Below, piece by piece: positions 6,890-17,765 of a stretch of DNA of 64,000 nucleotides. The DNA is from Pseudomonas wuhanensis (GTDB lineage: Bacteria > Pseudomonadota > Gammaproteobacteria > Pseudomonadales > Pseudomonadaceae), in the NCBI RefSeq assembly GCF_030687395.1, contig NZ_CP117430.1:3224001-3288000 (forward strand). The letters are read 5' to 3'. The translations under genes and the position numbers were made by a program. Under the pieces are notes generated by a model. It had not been told where the DNA came from. It did not search any database and worked only from the letters and a program-made list of their open reading frames with translations. How positions within the stretch are numbered: the first letter of the stretch is position 1; every line of letters begins with the position of its first letter.

Positions 6890-8398
6890 TCAATCATCCT
6901 CATGCAATTTGATCCCGCGTTTATGCAGCACGTACGGAACCAGCAGCACCAGCAGCGTCAGCGCCAGGAGCGAGGCGGCGATGGGTTGCGTCACAAATAT
7001 CATCCAGTCGCCCTGGCTGATCGACAAGGCGTTGCGCAGTTGTTTTTCCGCCATCGGGCCCAGCAGCATACCGACGATCACCGGGGCGACGGGGAAATCG
7101 AAACGCCGCATCAACACCCCGGCCCAGCCGATGGCCAACATCAGAAACAGGTCGAACGTCGAGTGGCGCATGCCGTACACGCCGATGGTCGCGAATACCA
7201 GAATGCCGGCGTTCAGGTATGGCCGGGGGATCTGCAGGAGCTTGACCCACAGGCCCACCAATGGAAGGTTCAGCACCAGCAGAATGGCGTTGCCGATGTA
7301 CAAGGAAGCCACCAGGGTCCAGACCAGTTCGCCCGAGGTCTGGAACAGCAGCGGCCCCGGTTGCAGGTTGTAGTTCTGGAACGCGGCCAACAGAATCGCC
7401 GCGGTGGCCGAGGTCGGGATGCCCAGGGTCAGCAACGGCACCAGCGAACCGGTGGCGCTGGCATTGTTGGCCGCCTCGGGGCCGGCGACACCTTCGATGG
7501 CGCCCTCGCCTTTGCTGGCCGCGAACTCTTTCGGGTATTTGCTGAGTTTGCGTTCGGTCGAATAAGACAGGAATGTCGGAATTTCCGCGCCACCGGCCGG
7601 AATGGAGCCGAAGGGAAAACCGATCAGGGTGCCCCGTAGCCACGCGGGGATCGAGCGTTTCCAGTCGGCGCGGGTCATCCACAACGAGGTCAAGCGATGT
7701 CGGCTGGCCGTTTCTTCCTTTTGGTAGAGCACGCTGTACAACGCCTCTCCGACGGCAAACAACCCCACCGCGACGAGCACCACTTCGATGCCATCGACCA
7801 ACTCGGGCACCTCCAGGGTGTAGCGAGCTATGCCTGAGGTCGAGTCCAGACCGATCAAGCCGATGGTCAGTCCGATCCCCAACGAAACGAAGCCGCGCAG
7901 CATCGACGCACCGAGCACCGCCGACACCGTGGTGAAGGCCAGCACCAGAATCGCGAAATACTCCGCCGGCCCGAACTTCAGTGCCAGTGTGGCTACGAGT
8001 GGAGCGAACAAGGTCAGCAAGATTGTCGCAATGGTGCCAGCCACGAATGAGCCGATAGCAGCCGTCGCCAAGGCGGGGCCTGCGCGCCCGTTGCGGGCCA
8101 TGAGGTTGCCTTCCAGGGCCGTGACCATGGAGGACGACTCACCCGGGGTGTTGAGCAGAATCGAGGTGGTGGAGCCGCCAAACTGAGCGCCGTAATAGAT
8201 GCCGGCAAACATGATCAGCGCGCCGGTAGGATCGACCTTGGCGGTAATCGGCAGCAGCAGCGCGACCGTCAGTGCCGGCCCGATCCCCGGCAAAACACCG
8301 ATCGCGGTACCCAGCAGGCAGCCGATAAAGCCCCACATCAGATTGATTGGCGCCAACGCGGCACCAAAGCCGGTTGCCAGACTCGCGAGAATGTCCAC
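6890..8398 (-). CDS. tctA: Tripartite tricarboxylate transporter, large permease TctA
   Basis: 502 residues, very hydrophobic, ~11-12 membrane spans. Both TctA signature regions are visible: [20 protein letters not shown] near residue 32 and the second, around residue 310, reading [20 protein letters not shown]. With TctB and the periplasmic binder TctC it forms a secondary, cation-driven importer of carboxylates such as citrate or other organic acids in the inner membrane. The start is a GTG at 8398 with an excellent AGGAGG. Order is tctC-tctB-tctA. No tctDE two-component pair is adjacent, so regulation is unclear. Confidence 0.95.
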   Translation of the reverse strand: MDILASLATGFGAALAPINLMWGFIGCLLGTAIGVLPGIGPALTVALLLPITAKVDPTGALIMFAGIYYGAQFGGSTTSILLNTPGESSSMVTALEGNLMARNGRAGPALATAAIGSFVAGTIATILLTLFAPLVATLALKFGPAEYFAILVLAFTTVSAVLGASMLRGFVSLGIGLTIGLIGLDSTSGIARYTLEVPELVDGIEVVLVAVGLFAVGEALYSVLYQKEETASRHRLTSLWMTRADWKRSIPAWLRGTLIGFPFGSIPAGGAEIPTFLSYSTERKLSKYPKEFAASKGEGAIEGVAGPEAANNASATGSLVPLLTLGIPTSATAAILLAAFQNYNLQPGPLLFQTSGELVWTLVASLYIGNAILLVLNLPLVGLWVKLLQIPRPYLNAGILVFATIGVYGMRHSTFDLFLMLAIGWAGVLMRRFDFPVAPVIVGMLLGPMAEKQLRNALSISQGDWMIFVTQPIAASLLALTLLVLLVPYVLHKRGIKLHEDD

Positions 8399-8422
8399 CT
8401 TGTCGACCTCCTTCGGCCTGGA

Positions 8423-8893
8423 TCAGATCCAGGCGTTGACCAGGGGCGGAAGGGAAACCCCTAGCCCGGCGGTGAAAAGCCAGTAGATCGGCAGCGTCAG
8501 GGCGATGCCGATGGCCAGGTCCCGCAGTGGGCTGCGACTGCCAAAACCTCGTGCAGAACAGGCAAACAGCAGTGCCGCAGCCAAGACGAAGCCGATGTAT
8601 GTAATGAGCAAGGCAACGCCCACCAGCCCCGCCGTGACCCAGGTTGCGCCGAGCTTGCCGCCGGGCAGAGCCTGGGTGGTCTCATGGTCGTCGGGAAGGT
8701 TGCGAAAACCACCGGTGAGCGCCTGATAGCACATCAACAGACCGACGACGCCCAGAAACGCCGCGACGGCGTAGGGATAGACGTACGCCGCCATGATGAC
8801 GAAGCCCATTTCGGCCGGAAACCGCGAGGCGCCGAACGCCAATACCGCGCTGATGACGACGATACTGACGCCAATCGCCAATTGGGTCGGCAT
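8423..8893 (-). CDS. tctB: Tripartite tricarboxylate transporter, small permease TctB
   Basis: 156 residues with four predicted membrane segments, matching the DUF1468/TctB small subunit that pairs with TctA in the inner membrane. I use the ATG at 8893 with GGAG five bases upstream; an ATG at 8914, two bases past the tctC stop, has a poor site. Located between tctC and tctA with short gaps, so clearly co-transcribed. Sequence in this subunit is weakly conserved; the call rests on hydropathy, length and position. Confidence 0.88.
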   Translation of the reverse strand: MPTQLAIGVSIVVISAVLAFGASRFPAEMGFVIMAAYVYPYAVAAFLGVVGLLMCYQALTGGFRNLPDDHETTQALPGGKLGATWVTAGLVGVALLITYIGFVLAAALLFACSARGFGSRSPLRDLAIGIALTLPIYWLFTAGLGVSLPPLVNAWI

Positions 8894-8915
8894 GACTCTC
8901 CAGCGCCCGGCCATC

Positions 8916-9881
8916 TCAAAGCAGCCCGACCTTGACCAGCATTGCGCGCAGGCGCCCATGTTCTTCTTCGACGAATTTGCCGAAATCATCCCCGGTCAGA
9001 ATGCTCGGTGACCATGCATTGGTTTTTACGTTTTCTTGCCATACGTTGCTTTTGGTGGCGGTCAGGACGGCTTCGGTCAGCTCTTTGCGCTGTTCGGGCG
9101 TCAGGCCCGCTGCGCCGTAAACGCCACGCCAGTTGCCAATCGTCACGTCATAGCCGCTTTCTTTAAGGGTCGGTGCATCGATGCCCTCTACGCGGTTGGG
9201 TGCGCCGATGGCGAGTAAGCGGAACTGCTTGGACTGCACGTATTTGGCAAGCTCCGCGTAGCCGCCGGTGATCACCGTGATGTGCCCCCCCAGCACCGCG
9301 GCAACGACTTCACCGCCCCCGGCGAAGGCAACGTAATTCACCTTGTTGACGGGAATGTCCATTTTGCTCGCCAGTTCGGCGATGCCGATGTGGTCGATCG
9401 AACCCTTGGAGCCGCCGCCCCATTTGATGCTGGACGGGTTGGCCTTGAAGTCTTTGAGCAAGTCGCTCAGGGTTTTGTACGGGGAGTCGTCACGCACGGC
9501 AATCACGTTGTATTCGGTAAACAGCCGGGCGATCGGTGTCACGTCCTTCAAGGTAATCTGCGGTTTATTCTGCTCGATGGCCGTGACCATGATCGCTCCG
9601 ACCACGAGCAGGGCATTGGCGTCGCCCTTGGTGCCGTTGGCAAACTGCGCCAACCCCAGGGTGCCACCGGCGCCGCCCTTGTTCTCGAAGGTAGCGGACT
9701 TTGCCGTTTTCGCCTCGACCATGGCTTTGCCCAGGACGCGTGCGGTCTGGTCATAACCACCACCGACCGAACCCGGGGCCATGAACTTGACGGTGTCCAG
9801 CGCAAAAACCGGTGATGCGAGCGCGGCGGCGGTAATGAAAACGGCGAGGTTGCTGCTGAATCGACGGGCCAATGCAAACAT
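8916..9881 (-). CDS. tctC: Tripartite tricarboxylate transporter, substrate-binding protein TctC (Bug family)
   Basis: 321 residues. A signal peptide (FSSNLAVFITAAALASPVFA) precedes the mature start LDTVKFMAPGS. The rest is the Bug/TctC periplasmic binding fold: AGSVGGGYDQTARVLG-type first loop, KGGAGGTLGLAQF, and the conserved Asp/Gly ligand-carboxylate loops. It captures the carboxylate in the periplasm for TctAB. First gene of the operon; the ~237 bases upstream separate it from a divergent YcaC-type hydrolase. The ligand cannot be predicted from sequence. Confidence 0.93.
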   Translation of the reverse strand: MFALARRFSSNLAVFITAAALASPVFALDTVKFMAPGSVGGGYDQTARVLGKAMVEAKTAKSATFENKGGAGGTLGLAQFANGTKGDANALLVVGAIMVTAIEQNKPQITLKDVTPIARLFTEYNVIAVRDDSPYKTLSDLLKDFKANPSSIKWGGGSKGSIDHIGIAELASKMDIPVNKVNYVAFAGGGEVVAAVLGGHITVITGGYAELAKYVQSKQFRLLAIGAPNRVEGIDAPTLKESGYDVTIGNWRGVYGAAGLTPEQRKELTEAVLTATKSNVWQENVKTNAWSPSILTGDDFGKFVEEEHGRLRAMLVKVGLL

Positions 9882-10118
9882 GAGTCGTCTCCGGATAGCT
9901 GTTCTTGTTGTTTTCGATCAGGGAAGAGCCCCTGTTCGTTGAACATGCGTCTGGAAATAAGCGTAGGTCATAGTTGTGTTGTTGGCGGTATTTCAATGGC
10001 CTGCCCGCCGCCACTACTCCTACGAAAAAAACAGCACATCGACTCAATATTCCAGCCCGAATCTACGCAACCATGGCCTCGCGAATCATCCCTCACTTCA
10101 TCCGTAAGGACATTCACC

Positions 10119-10772
10119 ATGGCCATTGCAAAAGCAGTTCCCGGCAAAACCCTGCTGACCCCGACCGACCACACCCTGATCATGATCGATCACCAGTCGC
10201 AGATGTCGTTTGCAACCAAGTCCATCGATGCCGTCACCCTGCGCAATAACGCGGCCCTCGTCGCCAAGGCCGCAAGGGGCTTCAAGGTATCGACCATCCT
10301 CACCACCGTCGCCGAGAAGAGTTTTTCCGGCCCGATTTTCGACGAAATCAAATCGGTATTCCCGGAACACAAGGTGATCGACCGCACCAGCATGAACACC
10401 TGGGAGGACGAGCGTATTGCCGTCGAAGTCAACGCAGCCGGCAAGCAGAAAATCGTTCTGGCCGGCCTGTGGACTTCCGTGTGCATCGTTGGCCCGGCCC
10501 TTTCGGCGATTGACCAGGGTTTCGAGGTCTACGTGATTGCCGACGCCTGTGGCGATGTCACCACCGAGGCGCATGAAATGGCCTTGCAACGCATGATCCA
10601 GATCGGTGCCCGTCCCATGACATCGCTGCAGTACTTGCTTGAACTCCAGCGCGACTGGGCACGTACCGAGACTTACGATGAGACGGTGAAAACCTCCATC
10701 GCCAACGGCGGTGCCTATGGCCTGGGCCTGATCTACGCCAAGACCATGTTCAACGCCTCTGAAGGCCATTAA
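10119..10772 (+). CDS. YcaC-type isochorismatase-family hydrolase
   Basis: 217 residues, cysteine hydrolase of the isochorismatase superfamily. The catalytic Asp24 (LIMIDHQSQM) and nucleophile Cys122 (GLWTSVCIVGPAL) are in family positions; the length and the C-terminal ~35-residue extension match YcaC. Despite the family name, members do not act on isochorismate, and YcaC's substrate is unsettled. The start ATG at 10119 follows AAGGA at eight bases; the longer frame upstream is non-coding in character. Divergent from the tct operon, with a hairpin terminator right after. Confidence 0.88.
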   Translation: MAIAKAVPGKTLLTPTDHTLIMIDHQSQMSFATKSIDAVTLRNNAALVAKAARGFKVSTILTTVAEKSFSGPIFDEIKSVFPEHKVIDRTSMNTWEDERIAVEVNAAGKQKIVLAGLWTSVCIVGPALSAIDQGFEVYVIADACGDVTTEAHEMALQRMIQIGARPMTSLQYLLELQRDWARTETYDETVKTSIANGGAYGLGLIYAKTMFNASEGH

Positions 10773-11083
10773 GCAAAAAGCAGCGACTCTCGGCATTCTG
10801 GAGTCGCAGCCCTTTTGGTGTTTGATCCATGATGTATGGAGCCCGGGCCTGAACTTCATGACGAGTTCAGGGGCAGAGGGATCGACGGCACTCACGCGCC
10901 CAAGTGCGGCGCCTATAACCCGTTCGATGCATGAAGTACTGCTGTTAATTTTGGCGAAGGCGCTAAGTCATACGAATACAATTATTTCAAACCAGATACC
11001 CTGCAATCAAAAACTGCAGGGTATCGCATCTCGATAAAATGCAGCAGGCGATGGATTGTTTTTTTGTAGATTTGTTAAAGCAC
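10773..11083. other. Intergenic, AT-rich towards the right
   Basis: After the terminator of the hydrolase gene the sequence turns AT-rich from about 10930, ahead of the leftward hypothetical gene's stop. No reading frame with RBS or codon bias is seen. A short inverted repeat (ACCCTGCA ATCAAAAAC TGCAGGGT near 10998-11022) could terminate the leftward gene. Confidence 0.5.
10783..10818 (+). terminator. Rho-independent terminator of the YcaC-type gene
   Basis: GCGACTC (10783-10789) pairs with GAGTCGC (10801-10807) around an 11-base loop, starting ten bases after the stop. The T-run is modest (CCCTTTTGG). Confidence 0.7.
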
Positions 11084-11539
11084 TTAGTAGCGATATTGAA
11101 AAGTATAGCAAACAACCAAACCTTTCTCAGTAACACCTATTTCATCAAGCGTATTCTTTCCCCAGATGTAGTTACCTTTACCGTTGTCCATTATATTTGG
11201 AAGCCCCATATTCCTAAGCTCTTGAGCTATTTGGGTGAACGGTTTACCTTCAGCTTTGGTCTTAAATGGCGTGACATTCTTAAAATATTGTAGCGTAGAC
11301 TCCCAACCCTTTCTCATTAAAAGACTTTGACCACATCTCTGTTCTATTTGGTGAATTAGAGCCAACCCCGTCGTTTTGGCAGTATCAACAGAGAGTTCAT
11401 ATTGAACTCCATGCTCCGGTTCATTAGGAGGCTTGGAACTACCTCCTCCGAACAGTCCAGAAAATTCGGCCGCCAGAGGCCCTGATACATTATCGCCATG
11501 TCCGACACGGACATAAACGCTGATTTTAGAGAGAGACAT
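11084..11539 (-). CDS. Hypothetical protein in AT-rich patch beside tRNA-Sec
   Basis: 151 residues, soluble, no signal peptide. The N-terminus (SKISVYVRVGHGDNVSGPL) suggests a strand-loop structure with a Gly/Ser/Pro linker (~30-42), followed by a helical and mixed C-terminal part ending in aromatic residues. A strong RBS (AAAGGAG) precedes the ATG, so it is very likely expressed. Codon and base use are much more AT-rich than all neighbours, and it lies just 3' of selC, a classic integration site, so it was probably acquired horizontally. I recognise no family. It could be the last gene of a decayed island. Confidence 0.7.
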   Translation of the reverse strand: MSLSKISVYVRVGHGDNVSGPLAAEFSGLFGGGSSKPPNEPEHGVQYELSVDTAKTTGLALIHQIEQRCGQSLLMRKGWESTLQYFKNVTPFKTKAEGKPFTQIAQELRNMGLPNIMDNGKGNYIWGKNTLDEIGVTEKGLVVCYTFQYRY

Positions 11540-11700
11540 AAAAACTCCTTTTAATTCCCAGGAATATCAGAATTACTGCAACCTTGTTATAAATGACACC
11601 CATAAACGTTTCCACTGTCAAAAATGATAGTTCTGATAAGTGGTCAAGCGCCCAAGTGATCTATATCACGAAGTAATCGTGCGAAAGGGAAAACGCAAAA

Positions 11701-11796
11701 TGGCGGAAGGCAGCCGGAGTCGAACCTGCCCGGGAACGGATGCCGTCCCCAACCGGGTTTGAAGCCCGGCCGCGCCACCGGGCGCGATTGCCTTCC
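11701..11796 (-). tRNA. selC: tRNA-Sec (anticodon UCA)
   Basis: 96 bases including an encoded CCA. The acceptor stem GGAAGGCA/TGCCTTCC plus G73-CCA, a long variable arm, the extended D-stem and anticodon loop CTTCAAA with TCA are all as in selC of E. coli. The T-arm loop GGTTCGACTCC is normal. It lies only six bases downstream of the selB stop on the same strand and is probably transcribed with the selA-selB operon. It delivers Sec to UGA together with SelB. Confidence 0.96.
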
Positions 11797-11802
11797 TTGA
11801 AC

Positions 11803-13722
11803 TCAGTCTGCTGTGCGTTGAGCCAGTGCATTGTCGAGCCGAATGTGGCGCCGGTCGCCAAAGCGTCGGGTCAGGCCGATTCGGTCGAAGTACTCAAGAA
11901 TCTGAATGCTGCGCTTGCGCCCCAGGCCCACGGCATCGCGAAATGCGGTGACCTGAATCACCGGGTCATCGCTGGCCAATTGCACCAGCATAGCCGCCAA
12001 TCGGCGCAGCAGCGTGTCGGTGTAGAACAGGTCACGAACCACTTGATGCACCAACCCCAGTCGCGCCATCTTGCGCAGCAGCAGGCGTACGGCGGCCTCT
12101 TCATGGCCCGTCGATTTCGCCAGATCACGCACCCACGGCGGATCGAAACCCGCCTGTTCGAACAGCGGCTGTAATTGTTGCCACAGGGTTTCGTCATCCT
12201 CGCTCAACCGCACTTGGTGATCGGGCAAATGCAGCCAGGGGCCGCTGGCGACAATCGTGCCGCTGGCCAGTAATTCGTCGAGCAGACTGATAAAGGTCGG
12301 CCGATCCAGCGCGGTGCCGGCGAAGCGACGCAGGCGATCCCTGTCCGGTCCCATTTGGTCCGGTTCGAGTTGATGAAAGCGTGCGAGGTGTTCCAGCAGC
12401 GGCGCTTTCAGGGCTTCCCAGCGGGCAGCGCTGAACAGCAACGGCCCCTGCCGCGTATCGATCAAGCGCACGTCATCGGGCAACTCCCAGCTATCGCGCG
12501 GGCGATTGAACTGGCGCTCCAGACGCTGCGGATCCAGCCCGGTGTCGCTGTTGGCCAGCAGCGTCGGCAGTGCTTGCTCCAGGCTGTTCGTGGTGGCCAG
12601 CGTCTGTAGCTGCGCCAATCGTTCGGGGCTGCGGCGGTGTCGGGCCGGGGCGAACGGATCAAGTACCCGGCCACCGCCAAGGGTGCGTTGGGCGCTTTGA
12701 TCCCGCAGGATCAAACGGTCGCCCTTCACCGCCAGCACCGGCGCGTTCACCAGCAGTTGCGCGAACATCTGCGCTCCCGGTGCCAGGCTAGCGCCCTCCA
12801 GCAACGCCACTCGCCCGGTGACGTCCTGAGTGCCGAGGTGCACGTGCACCGGTTGAAAGTGCTCGAAGCTTCGCGCCTCGCTGGCCAACAAGGTCATTTG
12901 GATATCCAGACGCTGCGTCGGCGCATGCAGCCATTCGGCCAACAGCCAGTGGCCCCGGTGAATCTGCTCCAGGGCCAAACGCTCGGCATTCAGGTTCAGC
13001 GCGACTCGCTGCCCGGCCGTTGCGCTGTCAGCCGCCTGGTTCTGCGCATGCAGGCCTCGTACCCTCACCAGTTTGCCCAGCGGACTCAACATCAGCGTAT
13101 CGCCCACGGTCACCTGGCCGGACAACGCGGTGCCCGTCACCACGATACCGGCGCCAGCCACGCTGAAGGCACGATCAATCGCCAGGCGAAAACCGCCGCT
13201 GGCGCTGCGTTGAAGCACCTCATGTTGCGCATCCAGCAAGGCTTGACGCAGTGTCTCGACACCCTCGCCGGTCACACTCGACAACGCGATTTGCGGCGCG
13301 TCGGCATACGGTCCGGGTGCCAGTAATGCTTTGATCTGTTCCCGGACGGCTTGCACCCGAGCAGGGTCGACGCGGTCGCATTTGGTGATTGCAATCAGTG
13401 CCCGGGGGATGCCCAGCAACTCGACAATCGCCACATGTTCGCGGGTCTGCGGCATGACCCCGTCATCGGCCGCCACCACCAACAACACCAGATCAATGCC
13501 CTGAGCGCCGGCCAGCATGTTGTGGGTGAAGCGCTCATGGCCGGGTACGTCGATAAAACCGGTCAGCGCGGCGCCCGGTTCCAGCGTCGCGTAGATGTAG
13601 CCGAGGTCGATGGTCATGCCACGTTCACGTTCTTCCCGGCGACGGTCGCCGGCCTGGCCGGTCAATGCCTGGAGCAAGGAGGTCTTGCCGTGATCAATAT
13701 GCCCCGCGGTGCCGACAATCAC
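11803..13722 (-). CDS. selB: Selenocysteine-specific elongation factor SelB
   Basis: 639 residues from a GTG at 13722, whose GTGA overlaps the selA stop; GGAGGAGG lies just upstream. A longer frame would add ~33 unrelated residues. The GTPase motifs are GHIDHGKT (residues 7-14), DVPGHE (58-63) and TKCD (113-116). Domains II-III follow, and residues ~430-639 hold the winged-helix repeats that bind the SECIS hairpin in the mRNA. SelB replaces EF-Tu for Sec-tRNA at UGA codons. The immediate client is the fdnG gene of this same locus. Confidence 0.96.
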   Translation of the reverse strand: MIVGTAGHIDHGKTSLLQALTGQAGDRRREERERGMTIDLGYIYATLEPGAALTGFIDVPGHERFTHNMLAGAQGIDLVLLVVAADDGVMPQTREHVAIVELLGIPRALIAITKCDRVDPARVQAVREQIKALLAPGPYADAPQIALSSVTGEGVETLRQALLDAQHEVLQRSASGGFRLAIDRAFSVAGAGIVVTGTALSGQVTVGDTLMLSPLGKLVRVRGLHAQNQAADSATAGQRVALNLNAERLALEQIHRGHWLLAEWLHAPTQRLDIQMTLLASEARSFEHFQPVHVHLGTQDVTGRVALLEGASLAPGAQMFAQLLVNAPVLAVKGDRLILRDQSAQRTLGGGRVLDPFAPARHRRSPERLAQLQTLATTNSLEQALPTLLANSDTGLDPQRLERQFNRPRDSWELPDDVRLIDTRQGPLLFSAARWEALKAPLLEHLARFHQLEPDQMGPDRDRLRRFAGTALDRPTFISLLDELLASGTIVASGPWLHLPDHQVRLSEDDETLWQQLQPLFEQAGFDPPWVRDLAKSTGHEEAAVRLLLRKMARLGLVHQVVRDLFYTDTLLRRLAAMLVQLASDDPVIQVTAFRDAVGLGRKRSIQILEYFDRIGLTRRFGDRRHIRLDNALAQRTAD

Positions 13723-15167
13723 CCGTCCCGGCCCTCCTCCTGCAATTGATCGAATGGCGCCAGCTGATTGAGCTGCGCCAGCCACGCGGCTTCGTCGTCC
13801 AGTTGGCGCAGGTCCAGCCAAAGCGCATCACCGTCGATGCGCCCGAGCACGGGAATCGGCAGCCGACGAAACCCGGCCTCCAGTCCCAGCAGTCGCCGCC
13901 CACGCAGACGTTTGGAAACGTTGGGCCGCAGGCATAACGCAGCGCTGGGCAGTCGCGCCACCGGCTGGCTGCCGCTGCCGATCATGCCCAGCGCCAGCAC
14001 CGCGCTGACGGTCCAGCCGTCACCCAACACCTGCGCCAGTGACGGTTGCAGGCGTTCGGCCTGGGCGAAGATGTCGGCTTGGGGTCGGGTCAGCAGGCGC
14101 AGACTCGGCAGACGTTCGGCCAGCCGATCAGGATCGCGGTACAGCGCCAATACGGCTTCGAGGGCGGCCAGAGTCAGTTTGTCGACCCGCAGCGCGCGCT
14201 TGAGCGGGTTCTTCTTGATCTTCGCGATCAGGTCTTTGCGACCGACAATCAACCCGGCCTGGGGACCGCCGAGCAATTTGTCGCCGCTGAAGGTGACGAT
14301 GTCTGCACCATCAAGCAGCGCCTGGCGCACCGTCGGTTCGGCGGGCAGGCCCCAGCGAGTCAGGTCCAGAAGGCTGCCGCTGCCCAGATCTTCCAGCAGC
14401 GGCAACCCGTGCCGGTGAGCCAGCTCGGCCAATTCAGCCGTCGGCACCCGGGCGGTAAAGCCTTCAATGGAATAATTGCTCGCATGTACGCGCATCACCA
14501 AACCACTGCGCGGACCGATGGCGGCCTCATAATCCCGCGCATGGGTGCGGTTGGTGGTTCCCACTTCGTGCAGCCGCACTCCGGCGCGAGCCATGATGTC
14601 GGGGATGCGGAAGGCGCCGCCGATCTCGATCAGTTCACCACGGGAAATGATGCCTTCCTTGCGTGCGCCCAAACTGTTGAGTGTCAGCAACACGGCGGCG
14701 GCATTGTTGTTGACCACGGTCACCGCTTCGGCGCCGGTCAGCTCGCGAATCAACCCTTCGATCAAATCATCCCGGTCGCCGCGCTTGCCACTGTGCAGGT
14801 CGAATTCCAGATTGAGCGGATAGCGGGCAGCAAGCTGAACGGCTTCGATAGCCGCCTGCGGCAACAACGCGCGCCCAAGGTTGGTGTGCAGCACCGTGCC
14901 GGTGAGGTTGAACACCCGGCGGACCTGGCTGCGATGCTGGATCGCCAGACGCTCGCCCGCCCTGCCCGCCAGTACCTCGGGGGCGATTTCAACGGCAGCG
15001 AGTTCACCCTTGAGCACTGGCTCGCGCAAGTCATCGAGCAGTTGCCGCAGGCCGGCCAGCAGCGCGTCACGCCCATAACGCTCGGCCAACGCCTGGCAGG
15101 CGGGATGGCGCAGCAAGCTGTCGATGGAGGGCAGCCGCAAGGTTTGGCTGGCGGAGGGTGCGGACAT
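13719..15167 (-). CDS. selA: L-seryl-tRNA(Sec) selenium transferase SelA
   Basis: 482 residues. A PLP enzyme that converts Ser-tRNA(Sec) to Sec-tRNA(Sec) using selenophosphate. The PLP lysine is Lys297 in [13 protein letters not shown], with the Asp-containing strand LLEDLGSGS before it. The N-terminal domain that grips tRNA-Sec ([16 protein letters not shown]) is present. GGGAG precedes the ATG. It overlaps selB and follows fdhE by 72 bases. SelD, which makes selenophosphate, is not in this window and must lie elsewhere. Confidence 0.96.
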   Translation of the reverse strand: MSAPSASQTLRLPSIDSLLRHPACQALAERYGRDALLAGLRQLLDDLREPVLKGELAAVEIAPEVLAGRAGERLAIQHRSQVRRVFNLTGTVLHTNLGRALLPQAAIEAVQLAARYPLNLEFDLHSGKRGDRDDLIEGLIRELTGAEAVTVVNNNAAAVLLTLNSLGARKEGIISRGELIEIGGAFRIPDIMARAGVRLHEVGTTNRTHARDYEAAIGPRSGLVMRVHASNYSIEGFTARVPTAELAELAHRHGLPLLEDLGSGSLLDLTRWGLPAEPTVRQALLDGADIVTFSGDKLLGGPQAGLIVGRKDLIAKIKKNPLKRALRVDKLTLAALEAVLALYRDPDRLAERLPSLRLLTRPQADIFAQAERLQPSLAQVLGDGWTVSAVLALGMIGSGSQPVARLPSAALCLRPNVSKRLRGRRLLGLEAGFRRLPIPVLGRIDGDALWLDLRQLDDEAAWLAQLNQLAPFDQLQEEGRDG

Positions 15168-15239
15168 CAGAGGCTCCCGGAAGCGAATGACCGTCGCGTC
15201 TGAGTGTAGCCGCTGGGTTCACTGCTCAAGGGGACAGGC

Positions 15240-16166
15240 TCAGTCGCCTCCGGGTGCCAGCATCAGATTGGGCGATGGGCGCTGATAGCTTTCCTGCTCC
15301 AGGCGCATGTCGAGCATCAGGCTGGACAGGTCCGCCGAGAGCGCTTCGGCTTCGGCGTCGTTTTCCAGGTAGATCAGTTTCAGGTAGCTGTTGCAGCCGG
15401 GGCAGACTTCCGCCCGCAACGGTGCCTGATTGGCAGCGTGACGGTCATCCTCGAAGCTGACGTATTGAAGCCCCTTGCTCTGTTCGCAATACACGCATTT
15501 GACCCGCACCACGTGCCATTCGCAGGCACACAACGAGCACACCAGATAACGCAAACCGTTGTATTTGCCACGATGACGAATCACCCCGGCCATCGCCGGC
15601 GAACCGCAGGCCGGGCATTGGCTGAGGCTGTCGCCGCGCTTGAGTTCAAGGTTGGGTGAACTCAGCAGCCAATGGCTCCAGGCGGCTTGCAGCGCTGCAC
15701 CGAGAAACGGCACCAGTTCTGCCGGCAGCATTGAATACTGGCCGCTGACCAAGGCAATCGCCCACGCTTTGAGCAGCCCCGGGTTGGCACTGCGCAAAGT
15801 CGCCACGGCGTTTTCTACCGCCGATTGTGGCGGCGGCTGATAGCGTAGCAACAAGGCTTCGAGAACGGGCAGCCAAACATTTTCGCGCACCAGACTGTCG
15901 GCAGCGAATGGTGGCAAGCCATGTTCCACGCACACCCGAAGACGTTCGGGATCGGGCATGGCCGCCGCGGGCGGATCGTCCATCAGGTTCTGTTGAACGT
16001 GGCACAGCCCCGCGATCAAGCGCAGATAGTCCGCCATGGGATGTCCGTCGGCCAGGCGTTCCAGGCGCAACGCACGCAAGGTGAATAGATTGTTCGGTGG
16101 CAGGTACAGAAACGGCGGTGAACTCGCCGCCGCTTCTATCTGCCCAGGCTCGAGGATCGTGGCCAA
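15240..16166 (-). CDS. fdhE: Formate dehydrogenase accessory protein FdhE
   Basis: 308 residues from a TTG at 16166 that has AAAGGA at a good distance; this gives almost the E. coli length (309). A longer in-frame start at 16211 would run back into fdnI. The C-terminal half holds the rubredoxin-like CxxC pairs of the family: CPAC, CSLC, CVYC and CPGC. FdhE is a cytoplasmic factor needed for maturation of respiratory formate dehydrogenases, probably by binding the catalytic subunit before Tat export. Start is inferred, product is clear. Confidence 0.93.
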   Translation of the reverse strand: MATILEPGQIEAAASSPPFLYLPPNNLFTLRALRLERLADGHPMADYLRLIAGLCHVQQNLMDDPPAAAMPDPERLRVCVEHGLPPFAADSLVRENVWLPVLEALLLRYQPPPQSAVENAVATLRSANPGLLKAWAIALVSGQYSMLPAELVPFLGAALQAAWSHWLLSSPNLELKRGDSLSQCPACGSPAMAGVIRHRGKYNGLRYLVCSLCACEWHVVRVKCVYCEQSKGLQYVSFEDDRHAANQAPLRAEVCPGCNSYLKLIYLENDAEAEALSADLSSLMLDMRLEQESYQRPSPNLMLAPGGD

Positions 16167-16170
16167 GAGG

Positions 16171-16824
16171 TCATCCTTTTTTGCTGATCGGTGGCTCAGG
16201 CGTCTCGTCACCGGTCACTTCGCGGTACCAGAGCCTATGGTGCTTTCTCGCCCAGGCGCGGCTGACCCGGCCATGCACCATGGCGTCGACCGAACCGCGA
16301 ATCCAGATACCAGCATAGACGTGGACGATGATGCTCAACACCAGGATGAACCCCGCCAACGCATGCAGCAGCATCGCCCAGCGAATACTGGTGATGCCGA
16401 AGTACGCACTGAACCAGGCGCGCCAGATCACCAGCCCGCTGAACAGCAGCACCAGCATGCAGATCAGCAACACCCAGAACAGCAGCTTCTGACCCGGGTT
16501 GTATTTACCGATGGGCGGCACGCCCTCCTCCTCGTTGCGGATCACATGCCCGACACGCCTGAGCCATAGCCGGTCGTTGGTGCTGAAGTAATTCACCCGC
16601 CAGAAGCTGAACACCAGGCCGAGAAACAATACAAACATCACCACGCCCAGGTACGGATGCAAAATGCGCGTCCACGAGCCGCCGCCAAACAGGTTGCTGA
16701 GCCAGAACAATCCCGGATGGAACAAGGCCAGCCCCGACAGCGCAGCCATCAGAAACACAATCGCCACCAGCCAATGGTTGGTGCGCTGGTTGGCGGTGTA
16801 GCGCAGGATCGGTTTGTCGTTCAT
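16171..16824 (-). CDS. fdnI: Formate dehydrogenase-N gamma subunit, cytochrome b556
   Basis: 217 residues, the same length as E. coli FdnI. Four membrane segments carry the histidines that bind two b hemes and the quinone site (for example [19 protein letters not shown] split across the last helix). It anchors the FdnGH dimer on the periplasmic side and passes electrons from formate to quinone. Its ATG overlaps the fdxH stop (ATGA). Confidence 0.95.
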   Translation of the reverse strand: MNDKPILRYTANQRTNHWLVAIVFLMAALSGLALFHPGLFWLSNLFGGGSWTRILHPYLGVVMFVLFLGLVFSFWRVNYFSTNDRLWLRRVGHVIRNEEEGVPPIGKYNPGQKLLFWVLLICMLVLLFSGLVIWRAWFSAYFGITSIRWAMLLHALAGFILVLSIIVHVYAGIWIRGSVDAMVHGRVSRAWARKHHRLWYREVTGDETPEPPISKKG

Positions 16825-17765
16825 GGCCTGTCCTCCCCGCCGGGTTTCGTCGGATCAAAGGTGTGCACCGAGGGATCGAATTCATGCACCGCCGGGTCGA
16901 TGGTGACTGGATGTTCGTCCTCCTCGACCAGTTGTGGCCCGACGCGCACGTAATGGAAGAACCCGGCCAGCACCGCCGCGCCCATGGCCAGCAACGCCAG
17001 GGGTTTGCTCAGGCCTTTCCACAGGTCCACCAACGGACTGATCGCCGGGTGATCCGGCAACCCGGCATACAACCTGGGCGTGTCGGCATGGTGCAGCACA
17101 TACATGACGTGGGTGCCGCCGACGCCTGCGGGATCATACAAACCGGCGTTTTCGAAACCGCGGCTCTTGAGGTCGACGATACGTTCGGCGGCGTGCTCCT
17201 TCATGTCTTCCTTGCTGCCGAACACGATAGCGCCGGTCGGGCAGGTTTTCACGCAGGCCGGCTCCAGCCCCACCGCCACCCGGTCCGAACACAACGTGCA
17301 CTTATAAGCCTTGTGGTCCTTTTGCGAGATGCGCGGAATGTTGAACGGACAACCGGTGATGCAATACCCGCAGCCGATGCAATGGTCCTGATCGAAATCG
17401 ACGATGCCGTTGGCGTGCTTGATGATCGCTCCCGGGCTCGGGCACGCCGCCAGGCAGCCGGGTTCGGCGCAGTGCATGCAACCGTCCTTGCGAATCAGCC
17501 ATTCGAGGTTGCCGGCGTCGGTTTCATGCTCGGTAAAGCGCATCAAGGTCCAGGTGTCTGCGCTGAGGTCTTGAGGGTTGTCGTAGGTGCCGAGGTTGTG
17601 ACCGACATCGTCGCGCAGCTCGTTCCATTCCGAGCAGGCGACCTGGCAGGCCTTGCAGCCAATGCACTTGGTGGTATCGATCAGCTTGGCCACTTCCTCT
17701 TGCGTGCGCACCGAGGGTGGCATGGTGGTGGTGGCCGAACGGGCGATGATGTCTTGGCTGGCCAT
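16821..17765 (-). CDS. fdxH: Formate dehydrogenase-N beta subunit, iron-sulfur protein
   Basis: 314 residues. Four [4Fe-4S] binding groups are visible: [27 protein letters not shown] and [16 protein letters not shown]. One C-terminal membrane anchor ([18 protein letters not shown]) is followed by a ~30-residue tail. It relays electrons from FdnG to the b-type subunit FdnI. The gene starts directly at the fdnG stop (TAAATG), so translation is coupled. Confidence 0.95.
   Translation of the reverse strand: MASQDIIARSATTTMPPSVRTQEEVAKLIDTTKCIGCKACQVACSEWNELRDDVGHNLGTYDNPQDLSADTWTLMRFTEHETDAGNLEWLIRKDGCMHCAEPGCLAACPSPGAIIKHANGIVDFDQDHCIGCGYCITGCPFNIPRISQKDHKAYKCTLCSDRVAVGLEPACVKTCPTGAIVFGSKEDMKEHAAERIVDLKSRGFENAGLYDPAGVGGTHVMYVLHHADTPRLYAGLPDHPAISPLVDLWKGLSKPLALLAMGAAVLAGFFHYVRVGPQLVEEDEHPVTIDPAVHEFDPSVHTFDPTKPGGEDRP

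Noticed and set aside
11595..11701. Possible attachment-site duplication of the selC 3' end near the AT-rich gene
   Set aside because: I searched by eye for a copy of GGTTCGACTCCGGCTGCC in 10.7-11.7 kb and found none. So island origin rests on composition and position only.
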